From Endomychus coccineus (taxonomy: Eukaryota > Arthropoda > Insecta > Coleoptera > Endomychidae): DNA of 64,000 bases. The notes under the pieces were generated by a model. The model was not told the DNA's origin. It did not search any database and saw nothing but the letters and a program-made list of their open reading frames with translations. The position numbers and the translations under genes were made by a program. The stretch covers positions 136,121,726-136,185,725 of the forward strand of contig OY294067.1 in NCBI GenBank assembly GCA_958510875.1. Reading direction: 5' to 3'. Positions 38,194 through 48,342 of this stretch are shown one piece after another; position 1 is the first letter of the stretch, and every line of letters starts with the position of its first letter.

Positions 38194-38336
38194 GCTTCGT
38201 GCGCACGATGGGGTACCCGGTCCCCCATAAGGCACCCGCGACCGTTGGTTCATATCCGCTCGGGGCGGATATGTCCCTTGCTCGTTTTACGCGGGTGCCT
38301 TATGGGGGACCGGGTACCCCATCGTGCACACGAAGC
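38194..38336. repeat. GC-rich long hairpin
   Basis: Bases 38194-38240 and 38290-38336 are inverted copies: 46 of 47 bases match. The 49-base loop holds a smaller inverted pair (CATATCCG / CGGATATG). The region is far more G+C-rich than its decayed surroundings and is not repeated elsewhere in the window as far as I can see. Possible readings are a foldback mobile element, a structured RNA (microRNA precursor-like) or an assembly artefact; the sequence does not decide. Confidence 0.85.
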
Positions 38337-38340
38337 ATAT

Positions 38341-38560
38341 TGGAGAAATGAAATTGTAAAATATTTTATGATGAACAAACTTCATCGATCAGGTTTCTTT
38401 CTCACCGATGGAATATCAAAACCAGCATATGTTCCTCGTCGTGCACACTAGCGTTATCGAGAAGCAGTTTTATATCGAGTAAAATTTGTTGGAACGAAAT
38501 TTCATCGGGCAAATTTCTTCGAGCTGCAAAAACTTTGAACGTAACTCTCGAAAATTGTAA
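38341..38560. repeat. hr-type fragment
   Basis: Contains degenerate hr blocks: AAATGAAATTGTAAAATATTTT, GATGAACAAACTT, CCTCGTCGTGC, CGAGAAGCAGTTTT, AATTTGTTGGAACGAAATTTC and TTCTTCGAGCTGCAAAAACTTTGAACGTAACTCTCG. No regular period. Between 38560 and 38760 I see nothing else. Confidence 0.65.
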
Positions 38561-38769
38561 AATATTTTTTGATTGATTATCACGCGTGGTAAAATATCGA
38601 AGGAACGTTAAATGATTTTGACAATTCTGCGTATTTGTTGTACGTCGCAAAAACGCCTCGTATATCCGAACTGAATAAAATATTGTGACAAAGTACAAAA
38701 GTCCCGTACAGAATCCAAATCACTATCAGAAGCTCCATGTCAGACTTATAATTGAGACGTATTTCACAA

Positions 38770-38850
38770 TTATGTTTTACATAATGGTGAAATTCGTATC
38801 TCATGACGGTCATGTTAACTATAAATAGAGTATAAATATATTCAATTTTT
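38770..38850 (+). promoter_or_regulatory. Fanzor right-end-like motif with TATAAATA
   Basis: CACAATTATGTTTTACATAATGGTGAAATTCGTATCTCATGACGGTCATG-type sequence (last Fanzor codons included) is followed by TATAAATA boxes at about 38820 and 38831. No plus-strand gene follows, so the TATA may be inert. Confidence 0.5.
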
Positions 38851-38888
38851 TATTGTTTATTAGAGTTACATATAAATAAAAACTTATG

Positions 38889-39167
38889 TTATTCGTGGTC
38901 TACGATATCGAATTTGCCCAAACATAGCACCTGGAGAGTTGGCGGAGATATTCTGTTGTCAGGTCCAATCGCTACCGATTTCATTTTTTTGAAACTGTTC
39001 ACGAGACTGACCACTTCCTCCATATCATGCCGTAGTGACCAATACCAAATCCCGGAGGGTGCTGCCGCAACTGTACGCAAATCCATGATCTCACCGCGAA
39101 AAGGTAGAAACGCGACCTTGAGGTGTCTGTGGGTAATTTCGCGTACCAACAGGAAACACTTCAACAC
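38889..39167 (-). pseudogene. 5'-truncated accessory-family fragment
   Basis: The frame starts within the family, at MLKCFLLVRE, and continues KVAFLPFRGEIMDLR to an ISPPTLQVLCLG end matching the 34301-34846 gene. The N-terminal two thirds (KNW, FVSF, YYFG blocks) are missing. A Fanzor right-end and a TTTTATACG lie 5' of it, as in other family promoters. An insertion, GPDNRI-rich, separates the last blocks. Probably a relic; a short product is not excluded. Confidence 0.6.
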
Positions 39168-39247
39168 GTAAGACGCGAACGTCTATTCGAGTGACGTGTT
39201 CACGTATAAAACAATTGGAATTAACCCATTAACAGCCAACGTGACCG

Positions 39248-41214
39248 TCATGAGATACGAATTTCACCCTTATGCAAGACATAATTTTGGAATTCCGTCA
39301 AACGAACAAATTCATCTGACGTTTTACAACGATAATCCATTAATCCGAGACCAACCAAAATGATGTTACGCGCAGCATTGACGTCACGATTCCAAACGAT
39401 TTTACATTTTCGGCAAATTTGAAATCTATGATCGTGACATCGTCGTCGCTTCGTATCGTCTCTATTTACGGTCGAGTTTTTGGGTGGCAAAGGCATTTTA
39501 CCGGAACATTTCGAACAAGATTGTGTAGTCAGATACTCATCTACACATATAACGCGACATTTATCGCGTCGACGATGAAACGCTCGTTTGAGCATTTCGA
39601 CGGCGGGTTTTTTATTTCTGCCATAACTGAAATTTTTTTCCAGTGTTCCATCACCAAAACAAACCAACACGGAATCATCATCTTCGGCGGGCAATAACTG
39701 ATTTACCACCTTATCCTCTGCTTTACGACGTGAAATGTACGAGTCCCAGTTCAAGCGCGTATATTTCCGCGTAGCGTAAATTTCGCGACTGGACGATAAG
39801 AAATTCAGTCTGTATAAAATGTACTCCACATGAGAGTTAAAATTAGAACCACACTTCGGCGAAACAATTAATTTTTTCTCTATGTTTATACTTTCGCGAT
39901 ATTCAAGCAGGCGTTTTTCAAAGATTCTGGCCATTTTTTTCCGTTTACGTCGTCGAGCACGTTCTTTACAGAAATGTTCCTTGAACGTGGCCGATTTCAA
40001 CACGAAGTTGGTTTCTGTTCGAGTTTCCTTATCGATATAGCACGCGCCGATATAATTAACAACTCCCGGATCGATTCCTAAATACTTGGTGAAACTTGAA
40101 CTAGCCACTGTTGTCTCGGGTTGTTTGTTGGTCTTCTTTCGTTTCTTCTTCTGCGATTGTTGAATTGTGGATCGCCCATATCTATTCATCATGATGGAAC
40201 TATCGATTCCGTTGGTGGAAAAACTCATGGCGAAAGACGTCCGCTGCTTGTGGGGCTCGATGTGCATAGTTGTGTCGTCGAATTTGCCGTAAACTGAGTG
40301 AGATAGATCGAAATATTGCCACCAATATTTTGGAGTTTCATTCCTAAACACGGGAGCGGTAGTTTTGTCCGGCAGCAATTTTACACTACTTAATAATTCG
40401 TTCAAAGCCATAGCGTTATAAAGTAAATGTTTTCGGCCAGACGAAAATATAGGAAACGCTGAAAAGGATTTCATCTTTCTCTCTTCGAACCATCGTCCCA
40501 ACTCGAAAGTGATCGGTACCAAATTCCACCAGTCATTTTCTATATTGATGAATTTTTTGTGATAGTCGAAACAGAAATCTTCTAGAAATTCTGCAACTTC
40601 TCGACTGTGGGCAACGTGACGTGGTCGAAGGCGAACAATTCGTCGTAAACTATTATCTTCCATTCGTAGCGTTTTCGATCACACTCTTTCTTGTATTTTT
40701 CATAGAAATATCGGACAAGTCGATCGTAAAAATGGACCGTGATACAATTTTTCATGTTGGTTTCGTGTTGCTTGACACACGACTTGATCAGGTATGTTCG
40801 TAATCGGCCGTCGTATAATAACGTTTTGTCTGGCCGCATAGCGAAATATTCTTCGTCCAACGCAACGCGTTCTTTCCTCTGTCGTTTGCCCTGAAGATGG
40901 TAGTAGAAATCTTGTAGGTGACTGATGGAAAACTGTCCGATCGGAAATTCGTTACGATGTAACAATTTTGTATAATGAAAACTGACGTAGAGCGATGCTT
41001 CGATGGTCAGTTGAGAAATTTCCAAAACGTCGTCCTCGATTCGTTGTCGCAACTCAGGATCTCGGCAAAACTTACGAAAACCGCGTTTTATTGTGAACGT
41101 CTCGGTACAAGTATTTACCGTGCTGAATCTATGTTTTTGCTTCAATATTCGATTTGCACACTTGGCCGAAGAAACGCGACTGTGGTCTAATCCACCACAT
41201 GTTTTGCACGGCAT
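39248..41214 (-). pseudogene. Fanzor, second copy with one-base frameshift
   Basis: Inverted copy of the 9103-11076 gene, differing by about 28 residues by eye (roughly 96% identity). All nuclease residues, the zinc ligands and the N-terminal CCHC are retained. A single base is missing near 40,625 relative to the intact copy, so the frame from ATG 41214 ends at 40582 and the rest continues in another frame to 39248. A two-codon deletion in an Asp run is also present. The preserved motifs suggest the break is very recent, or a sequencing error. Confidence 0.9.
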
Positions 41215-41219
41215 GTCGA

Positions 41220-42425
41220 CTGAAACTGAATCGACATGTGTACCGCGGCCTTATTTATACGCTGGCGATTGGTGGGCGTTAACGTTTCGGTCGTTTCTCG
41301 CTCCGAACGTATTTTGCATACATGAAATGAAATCGAACATGTCCACTAGCGACCAAAAATTATCGGCTAACGACTTCATCGATACATAGTTTTATTAAAC
41401 GTCGATAGAAAAGATAGAGTTGTCAACGTACCAGTTGTTCCTATTTCTGCACGCAATTCTCGTCCGAGAGATTAAATTGTGAAATTTTATACGCTCGACC
41501 CCCTCCCCCCCCCTATATGAAAATCGAAGATTACTCTAACGTAGTCGTTATGAGATGCGAATTTCAAAACTATGCATCGTTGTAGAAACAGATTCAGCGA
41601 TCTTAGTGCGATAATTTCTGATCGGAAATAGTATTCGGAGACATCTACCGAAATGTAATACAATTTCGTCGGAGTAACGTGAAGAGCGCCACATATTAAA
41701 ATGTAATGCGATCCCGTTGAGGTAATGTAAAAAGCGCCATCTTTCGAAATATAATGCAATTCCGATGTGACAACTTGGTGAGCGCCACCTATCGAAACGT
41801 TATATCGAATTGTTACAATAAGCAGATGAACGCCATCTGGCGGAGTTTTCTCAAACTTTCATCCAACACGTACAGCGTGAAACGTACCATAGATATACTA
41901 TGTATTCTCAAGAAATCACTAAATCTGTAGATGGGGTGGGTTTAATATTGTACAATCTAACCTCAATCGACTTCGCTTTCAGAACTCTGAATTGAATCTG
42001 ATCAAAATTTTACCCCTTCTACCGTGATTTTCGTCAGAAATCAGTAGATTCTAGGATTTTCGTGACGTCAATTGGCTCTAGTCCAATGAGAATCGAGTAT
42101 TCACTCAGCTGACCCTAAATTAACTATATAATCAGCAAGCTTCTCGCCCGCGATCCTAAACCTCCTTGACCAGAGTAAGAACAACGTAGTAGTAAGAAGG
42201 AGCAGGCCGTCGCGGAGGTTATATATATAATATATATATATTATATATATAGGGGTGCAGGGGGTGCTATGGGGGTACGTGGAGCCCCATTGACTGTTTA
42301 AACTTGGCGTTAGCTTCTTGCGAGAACTGAAAGTTGCTTTCCACAATTTTCGTTGCCCCCGTGCTACGTCACGTATACGTCACGTAACTGTGAGTCATCA
42401 CTGCTGCAAAAGTTTTCGCAGCTCG
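41220..42425 (-). repeat. Conserved element, copy C (inverted)
   Basis: Complete inverted copy of the 7890-9100 element, with all parts in order, including the 48-bp minisatellite core and the G-run (read here as a C-run near 41502-41513). It leads into the second Fanzor promoter exactly as copy A does, so the hr-element-Fanzor unit was duplicated as a whole. Confidence 0.85.
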
Positions 42426-42880
42426 AAGAAATCCGCCGGTGAGATTTCGTTCCAACAAATTTCATTCGAGGCAAAACTGTTTCTCGACGGAGCTAGTGCG
42501 CATGACGAGGAACTTTAAGTTTGGAGACTCGTTCGACGAGAGTTTCGTTCAAAGTTTTTGTAGCTCGAAGAAATCCACCGGTGAGATTTCGTTTCAACAA
42601 ATTTCATTCGAGGCAAAACTGTTTCTCGACGGAGCTAGTGCGCATGACGAGGAACTTTAAGTTTGGAGACTTGTTCGACGAGAGTTTCGTTCAAAGTTTT
42701 TGTAGCTCGAAGAAATCCACCGGTGAGATTTCGTTTCAACAAATTCCATTCGAGGCAAAACTGTTTCTCGACGGAGCTAGTGCGCATGACGAGGAACTTT
42801 AAGTTTGGAGACTCGTTCGACGAGAGTTTCGTTCAAAGTTTTTGTAGCTCGAAGAAATCCACCGGTGGAATTTCGTTTAA
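42425..42880. repeat. hr-like array 3
   Basis: About three 142-base units of the hr repeat, inverted relative to array 2, with the CACCGGTG core. Ends abruptly in the sequence AATTTCGTTTAATTG. Period and content agree with array 2. Confidence 0.85.
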
Positions 42881-43513
42881 TTGTGAACCGTTCGTTAGAA
42901 GTGAAATTACATCGAAAATATAAAACATTCCTTGATACACGGAAGGATATATTTCAAGAACCATTTTCCATACCACAAACGAATACGACTGCATATTTCC
43001 GTTTTCTTCCTTTACAATGCAGTGCATATATATATATATGTTCCCAAGTAACGTACGGTTCAGTTCGCAATCGTAGTTTGTACGACATCGTTCGACCAAA
43101 TCGATCATAATACCGTAATATGTCAGATAAAAACGAAAAATTATTGTCCGGTGTGACAGCTAGTGAACAATCCAAAAAACGTGATTTCTAGCAACGAGTC
43201 ATTGAAGTTATTCGATGAGAAATCCAACAGACGAATTTCGTTCACCAAACAATATCCTACAATTTCATTCCTCGAACGAGAGTAACGTTCAACTTTTCAT
43301 CAAACGACTTCAACGATTCGGAATTTTGCTGCGCATCCGTTGTTCCTCCTCCAGACGTCGACAGCAATATAAAGAGAACGTGATCACGAAGCCACCAGTG
43401 CGATTCGACACATCAGATAGATATTACGATAGTTGGAACATAGAACCTATATGCAGGTATCGCTGCCGTCATCGTCTACCGAGACCTACCAGAACAAACG
43501 TTGCAGTCACGTA
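42880..43513. repeat. Duplicated 200-bp promoter segment and spacer
   Basis: Bases about 42885-43090 resemble about 45125-45325: GAAGTGAAATTACAT, AAAACATTC-TTGATACACGGAA, TTTCAAGAACCA, then a TATATATATA box and GGTTCAGTT. At 45.3 kb this segment is the promoter of a gene; here the gene is missing. The rest to 43513 holds hr-like traces and TATAAAG at about 43367 with CCAGTG at about 43396, a possible promoter for the next gene. Confidence 0.55.
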
Positions 43514-44770
43514 ATGGGACGAGTTTTTCGTCCGCTACAAGAAGTGCCGATCGATATCAAAAAAAAAGTTACGAGGGTGAAATATAACTTGAAAAATTTC
43601 GTAATTGAGATTTTGCACGATCGTGGTATACAATTATATCATAAAGATATGCGATTTTCTTTCAATGTCGTCGATGCGTATATTTGTGGATGGGAAATGT
43701 GTCTTTTTCTAACCAATTTCGAGTCGTCACAACATCCATCGATATCATCGTTACCATCGATATCGTCTTCGTCAGCAGCGACGGTGTGTTTATCAAGCGA
43801 AGTTGCTAACATCGTTGACTACATCAGTTTTATGAGGTGTACTTTTTTTCAAAGTTTGTTGTATATCGATAATTTTTTTGAAAGTTTGTTGCATATCGAT
43901 GTGTTTTATAATCGATCGGCAATCATATACGCTCTGATATTCCGAGCGTTTAACGACGATAGTTCGTCATTACACGATTTGTTGCAGTGTGACTCGGACA
44001 TCGACATCGTTGTCATGTGCTTCAGATATATGTTCACGCAACACACGTATTACAAAATTAGTTTGCCGCATTTACTCGATAATCTCAGAGCATTGAAAAC
44101 GAAAAATTACTTGACGGATTTGCGTCACGTTCGTAAACTGATTATGACATTTGTTCCTTATTGCTCGGCCGATCACACGAAAATTAAATTCGATAGCAAT
44201 GTCACCTATCGAAAAATTGCGACTGTCGCCGTTATATTTTTGTTGGCCACTCATAATTACCTGCAATCGAACGAAGAAGATGTTAATTTTCTGGAGGAAT
44301 TGAAATTACATTGCTATCGCAATGATCGGTGTTCGATTTTTACAGCAATTTCGTTGTTGTATCCGTTTATATCGAGTCCTCATCCATCGATCGACTCCCC
44401 ACTGTATTACATTATCAATTCGAGAACCGATTCCGCGAACCATCTCAATGAGCGTACACGACACATTTATTTGCTGTTGCGTGAGAGAACTAGGTCGACT
44501 GGGTTCTTCGAATTTTTTGTAGATTCGACGGTATCGCCGAGATCATTGAAAATGTTGGCATTACGATTTATTTTCACAAATCAGCATCTGATGTTTATTT
44601 TTTGCAAATACTATATCAATCGGTTAGAGCTGAATCATGAGATTCGTCACGCGTACGATCGATACGGCATAGTAAAGTATGATCTGGTTGGCCGACTCAT
44701 CGACAAAATTGAAAAAACGTTCGTCTGGAATCGTGTTCGGCCATCGACACAATTGAATTTGAAAGTGTGA
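43514..44770 (+). CDS. Helical protein family member, 418 aa
   Basis: ATG 43514 chosen (MGRVFRPLQ); an earlier ATG at 43451 is also possible. No family is recognised. Shared blocks with 58900-60186 and 60375-61712: IIYAL-x-RS/A, L-LLQC-D-x-DIVVMC, YYKISL-HLLD, FLTD-x3-V-KLIMTFV-x-C-ADHT, Y-KIATIAVI-LL and IF-AISLL-PF-SSPH. It looks like an all-helical, globular protein without membrane segments. It is the most diverged of the three copies. Confidence 0.72.
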   Translation: MGRVFRPLQEVPIDIKKKVTRVKYNLKNFVIEILHDRGIQLYHKDMRFSFNVVDAYICGWEMCLFLTNFESSQHPSISSLPSISSSSAATVCLSSEVANIVDYISFMRCTFFQSLLYIDNFFESLLHIDVFYNRSAIIYALIFRAFNDDSSSLHDLLQCDSDIDIVVMCFRYMFTQHTYYKISLPHLLDNLRALKTKNYLTDLRHVRKLIMTFVPYCSADHTKIKFDSNVTYRKIATVAVIFLLATHNYLQSNEEDVNFLEELKLHCYRNDRCSIFTAISLLYPFISSPHPSIDSPLYYIINSRTDSANHLNERTRHIYLLLRERTRSTGFFEFFVDSTVSPRSLKMLALRFIFTNQHLMFIFCKYYINRLELNHEIRHAYDRYGIVKYDLVGRLIDKIEKTFVWNRVRPSTQLNLKV

Positions 44771-44859
44771 TATTTATTAATAAAAATATATTCTCAAATG
44801 TTTTTGTTTTATTTTCCGTAATTGCAGTGATCCTCGTCAGTTCAAAAGATAACCGAACC

Positions 44860-45130
44860 TCGAAGTAATCCACCGGTGGAATTTCGTTCCAACAAATTTC
44901 ACTCGAGATAAAACTGTTCCATTCCTCGAACGAAAATTACGTTCAAAGTTTTTGCAGCTCGAAGAAATCCACCGGTGAGATTTCGTTTCGACAATCGATC
45001 GTTCGACGAGAGATTCTAGGCAGACAAAGTTTGTTCATCAGAAAATATCTTACGATTTTATTTTTCGAGCGAGAGTTACGTTCAAAGTTTTCATAGCTCG
45101 AAGAAATCCACCGGTGGAATTCGTTCGAAG
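44860..45130. repeat. hr-type fragment
   Basis: Three irregular hr units with CCACCGGTGG at 44870, CCACCGGTGAG at 44969 and CCACCGGTGG at 45109. No gene. It leads into the duplicated promoter segment. From 44771 to 44860 there is only A/T-rich 3' sequence. Confidence 0.75.
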
Positions 45131-45318
45131 TGAAATTACATTGAAAAAATAAAACATTCATTGATACACGGAAAAATATGTTTCAAGAACCAATTCTCGA
45201 ACGACAAATTAATAAGGCTCTATATTTCCATTTTCTTCGTATACAGTCAATTACATATATATGGGTCTGCCTATTCAAACGCGGTTCAGTTTGCAATCGT
45301 TGTTTCTACGACGTCCAG

Positions 45319-45702
45319 ATGAATTTAGTGTGCGAGCTATTGATGAATAACGCGTATGAATTATTTCTCGAAGAAAGAAGAAAATTTGAGCGTTCGGATT
45401 TGGCAGAGCAAGATTTCAATCTGAAATATGTTAGGCAGATCCGACATATCGAGTTTATGGTTCGGGATATGTACAATTACAGTAAAAAATTTGTAAAAAT
45501 GAACAATGATCATTACATACAATGTGTCTGGAGTGATCCCAAAGTACGTACTGGCCCAGAAACGTGTATATGTTCACACATTCGTCTGATATATGTGCGA
45601 CTCTTGGACAAGATCGACGAGTTCCTGAGGCGGCATGAAAAAAGTCCGACAACGTATTTGACAGTGCGAATTTTCCCCGATTGTATGGATTTGCGTAAAT
45701 AA
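45319..45702 (+). CDS. Unknown 127-aa protein
   Basis: Start chosen at ATG 45319 (MNLVCELL) because TCAGT lies at 45286-45290 and a TATATA near 45255, about 30 bases upstream of it. The frame upstream is the promoter. The protein is helical with a few Cys (CVW, CICSH) and ends FPDCMDLRK, reminiscent of the CEIMDLR block of the accessory family. Function unknown. Confidence 0.6.
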   Translation: MNLVCELLMNNAYELFLEERRKFERSDLAEQDFNLKYVRQIRHIEFMVRDMYNYSKKFVKMNNDHYIQCVWSDPKVRTGPETCICSHIRLIYVRLLDKIDEFLRRHEKSPTTYLTVRIFPDCMDLRK

Positions 45703-45851
45703 ATTGATTTTATAATTATTATTTTTATTTATTTCGAATCTGCTGCCAAACAAGGTGCGATGTGAACGATACAAGTTTTTTTAATGGATATCTTAGTGAC
45801 GATAATTCAAAGCTAAGGCTTAAATCGCTCAAAATCGAATGGTGAACATTA

Positions 45852-46109
45852 ATGGGCCACAAATATGATAATTTCGTACGATATGAAATGTATCATTTGT
45901 CCGCCAATGTTCAGATGTGGACTCATACTGTGGAAATAACCGATCAACAGTTCATCGCTAAAGATCATTTTACTCTAAACGATTTTCATTTCGCGTTGGG
46001 ATGCAAAAGGACTCACGGATATAAAGATGAACAATCGTGTCAAAATAACAGTAGAAAATTACAATGTATACTACGTAATGTGATGTGTTCATTTGTTTAT
46101 AATAAATAA
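45852..46109 (+). pseudogene. C-terminal fragment related to the 46.2-47.4 kb gene
   Basis: 85 codons. The blocks Y-x-YEM, HT-x-EITD, FTL-DFH-ALGC and SCQNNSRKLQC match the C-terminal 80 residues of the opposite-strand gene (YDMVR, TIVTTD, FTFEDFHDVLGC, SCEDRSVKLQC). The N-terminal part is absent and no start signal is visible. Probably a truncated duplicate, in inverted orientation. Confidence 0.55.
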
Positions 46110-46221
46110 ATTATCATTATTATTTTGTTCTGGTATTATTATGCTAGTGTTTCAAGATCAAGAATTGATCCGTTGAAAAATTCGTATGTAAATTGAAAGA
46201 TAATGGAAAATAATAACATCT

Positions 46222-47424
46222 TTATTGAGCGAAAAGGTACATGTTTATTACAATACTAGTCATACATTGCAATTTCACACTCCTATCCTCACAAGATGTA
46301 GTTTGTTCGTGATTGACATTACACCCTAGAACATCGTGGAAATCTTCGAATGTGAATTCACTCTTACACGAGTAATGCGAATCGGTCGTGACAATGGTAT
46401 AGGTGAACAGTCGCTGACGCGAAGGTATTCGAACCATGTCATAGTGTATATACTTTCCGCACGTTCTGCCGGTCAGTGTGTACCACTCGATCGGCATGGA
46501 AACTCGCTCGTTATTCAATACCAGTACCAAGCCCCTACTATTATCCCAATCGTTTTGAAAATATCCATCAAAAAATTTCCCATTCATATCATCGTCCCAA
46601 GTCACGATAATCGGTATCGATAGTACCGGCCGGCGAACATATATGCTGTCAATTATTGTAATCGGCGACACCGCCTTGGTGGCGTCTCTCCAGTGACCCG
46701 CTCGCACGTGATTACTCACGCGGAGCAGTCGATCGTTCGGCAAGCCGAATAGAAATGCAAAATGTTTCTCAATTTGGAACGTTTCCCTGGTTGCCAAGCT
46801 ATACGGTGTGCCATTCAGATATGTCGTCAGTGTCCCCTGTCTGAAAGCCGCAGCGATATAGATGAAATCCGTACCGAATTTCTCATATTCGGCATCGAAG
46901 AAAAATGCGTTTTCCATCAGATATCTACAGCTCTCCTTGGCCACGAGTGTTTCGCTTGTTCGTTTGGGATCTTCGTACATCGCAGTTGGACCAATTAATT
47001 CACCCGTATTCAGGTCCACTTGATATATTGGCATAGGCTTCCACAGGTCTTGGAAATTGTCGTTCGGTTCGCTCGACGACTCTTTCATATCGGTCACTAA
47101 AAACTGTGAAGCGTTATCATCGGACGAATTATCATCACTTTGTTCAGTTTCATATTCGGACGAAGATAACTCTTCGTCGCCTTCAACCGAACTGTTACTT
47201 TCGATAGGAGAGGTACTGGCACGCTCGCATACCGGTAGAGTTTGTTCGCTATTTTCGACTAGTTTTTCCCGACGTGGACATTTTTTTGAAGTATTACTCC
47301 TATGATTTGAACCGCCACACGTTATGCATGGCTTGTTGACTCGTTTCTTTTTGAACACTCGATGTATGCATTTTTTCGAGGTACTTCGCATGTGATCTGG
47401 ACCGCCACATGTTGCACACGGCAT
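46222..47424 (-). CDS. Zinc-knuckle protein, 400 aa
   Basis: Begins with two copies of the same motif as Fanzor's N-terminus: C-x2-CGG-x2-H-x-R-x2-SKKC (residues 3-19 and about 33-49). An acidic Ser-rich linker (about 70-120) and a 260-residue globular domain with FGT, YLNGT, RVSNHV and WYTLTGR segments follow. TATATAAA and CCAGT lie about 30 bases apart upstream (47,495-47,458), the early promoter type. The link to Fanzor is through the knuckle only; the rest is unrelated to any family I recognise. The identical N-terminal motif is evidence of exchange between genes in this window. Confidence 0.72.
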   Translation of the reverse strand: MPCATCGGPDHMRSTSKKCIHRVFKKKRVNKPCITCGGSNHRSNTSKKCPRREKLVENSEQTLPVCERASTSPIESNSSVEGDEELSSSEYETEQSDDNSSDDNASQFLVTDMKESSSEPNDNFQDLWKPMPIYQVDLNTGELIGPTAMYEDPKRTSETLVAKESCRYLMENAFFFDAEYEKFGTDFIYIAAAFRQGTLTTYLNGTPYSLATRETFQIEKHFAFLFGLPNDRLLRVSNHVRAGHWRDATKAVSPITIIDSIYVRRPVLSIPIIVTWDDDMNGKFFDGYFQNDWDNSRGLVLVLNNERVSMPIEWYTLTGRTCGKYIHYDMVRIPSRQRLFTYTIVTTDSHYSCKSEFTFEDFHDVLGCNVNHEQTTSCEDRSVKLQCMTSIVINMYLFAQ

Positions 47425-47727
47425 ATTGTGATGTTGAACGGTGTTTAGCTGTTGATCGACTGGATGTTTGTATATGCACGATCTCCGTTTATATAGGAGA
47501 CGATATTCATTATAGCATAGGTTCTAAATATACAACAGAAGTGTTATCATTTCCATTTTCCGAACTAGCATTACATCGATTCACACTTACGAATTTTCTT
47601 ATGGGAGAGCATTCCCAAGTCGCGTTTCGATCACCCTGCTTCGAAATGGGGCGTATTTCGATAAAGAGTATATAATGAAGTCGCGGATAATCATTTGTCA
47701 TTAGTTCGACTAAATTACGCGTTCAGT

Positions 47728-48222
47728 ATGTCGCCAAGTAAGAAATCCAAACGTCGAAAAATCGAGTGGACCACGATGAAGTTCACGTCAGACATTCGTG
47801 ACGGGGAACAACATCATTGTACAAGAGAAGGTTGGTCAGACATTCGTGAAGACATTCGTGACGGGAAACAAGGGGATCGTACAACAATGGATTGGTCAGA
47901 CATTCGTGACGGGAAACAACGGCATCGTACAACAGATGGTTGGTGTGACGGGAAACAACAGGAGGATTGTGCGAGGGGAAAAATAGAAGATTGGGACTCT
48001 TGCGAATGGGGACAAGATCGTACACGAGAAGAAAAAGGCTATTGGTCGGACCCTGGTGAAGGGGACCAGGATTATCGTACCAGACGGAGAGAGGATTGGT
48101 CCGACCTGTTGGACGCGTTATGGCAACAAAATGAGCAGGAGGAGAATCGCGAACAATATGCAGAGGAGGAATTCGAACTCAAGCGATTATATTTCGATTG
48201 GCTCGGGGAAGAGAATGAATAA
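47728..48222 (+). CDS. Acidic repeat protein, 164 aa
   Basis: Start ATG 47728, just after TTCAGT, with TATATAA at about 47666. The central part has four imperfect repeats of a SDIRDGKQ-RT-DW type. The C-terminus (EEEFELKRLYFDWLGEE) resembles that of the 11159-11485 product. It ends near the outer edge of a conserved element. From 47425 to 47727 there is no other gene. Function unknown. Confidence 0.65.
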   Translation: MSPSKKSKRRKIEWTTMKFTSDIRDGEQHHCTREGWSDIREDIRDGKQGDRTTMDWSDIRDGKQRHRTTDGWCDGKQQEDCARGKIEDWDSCEWGQDRTREEKGYWSDPGEGDQDYRTRRREDWSDLLDALWQQNEQEENREQYAEEEFELKRLYFDWLGEENE

Positions 48223-48342
48223 AAATATATTATCCAATGATTTGTTTCTATTTTTACCTCTGTCATTTTCGTTTTTGTGTAATAAGAATATACCGCGCTG
48301 CAGTATATTAGAACGAAATTCATACTTCATGTCGATTGGCGA

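Noticed and set aside
38185..38451. Frame of 88 codons through the GC-rich hairpin
   Set aside because: The two arms give unrelated, palindromic protein text and there is no start signal; the structure is nucleic acid.
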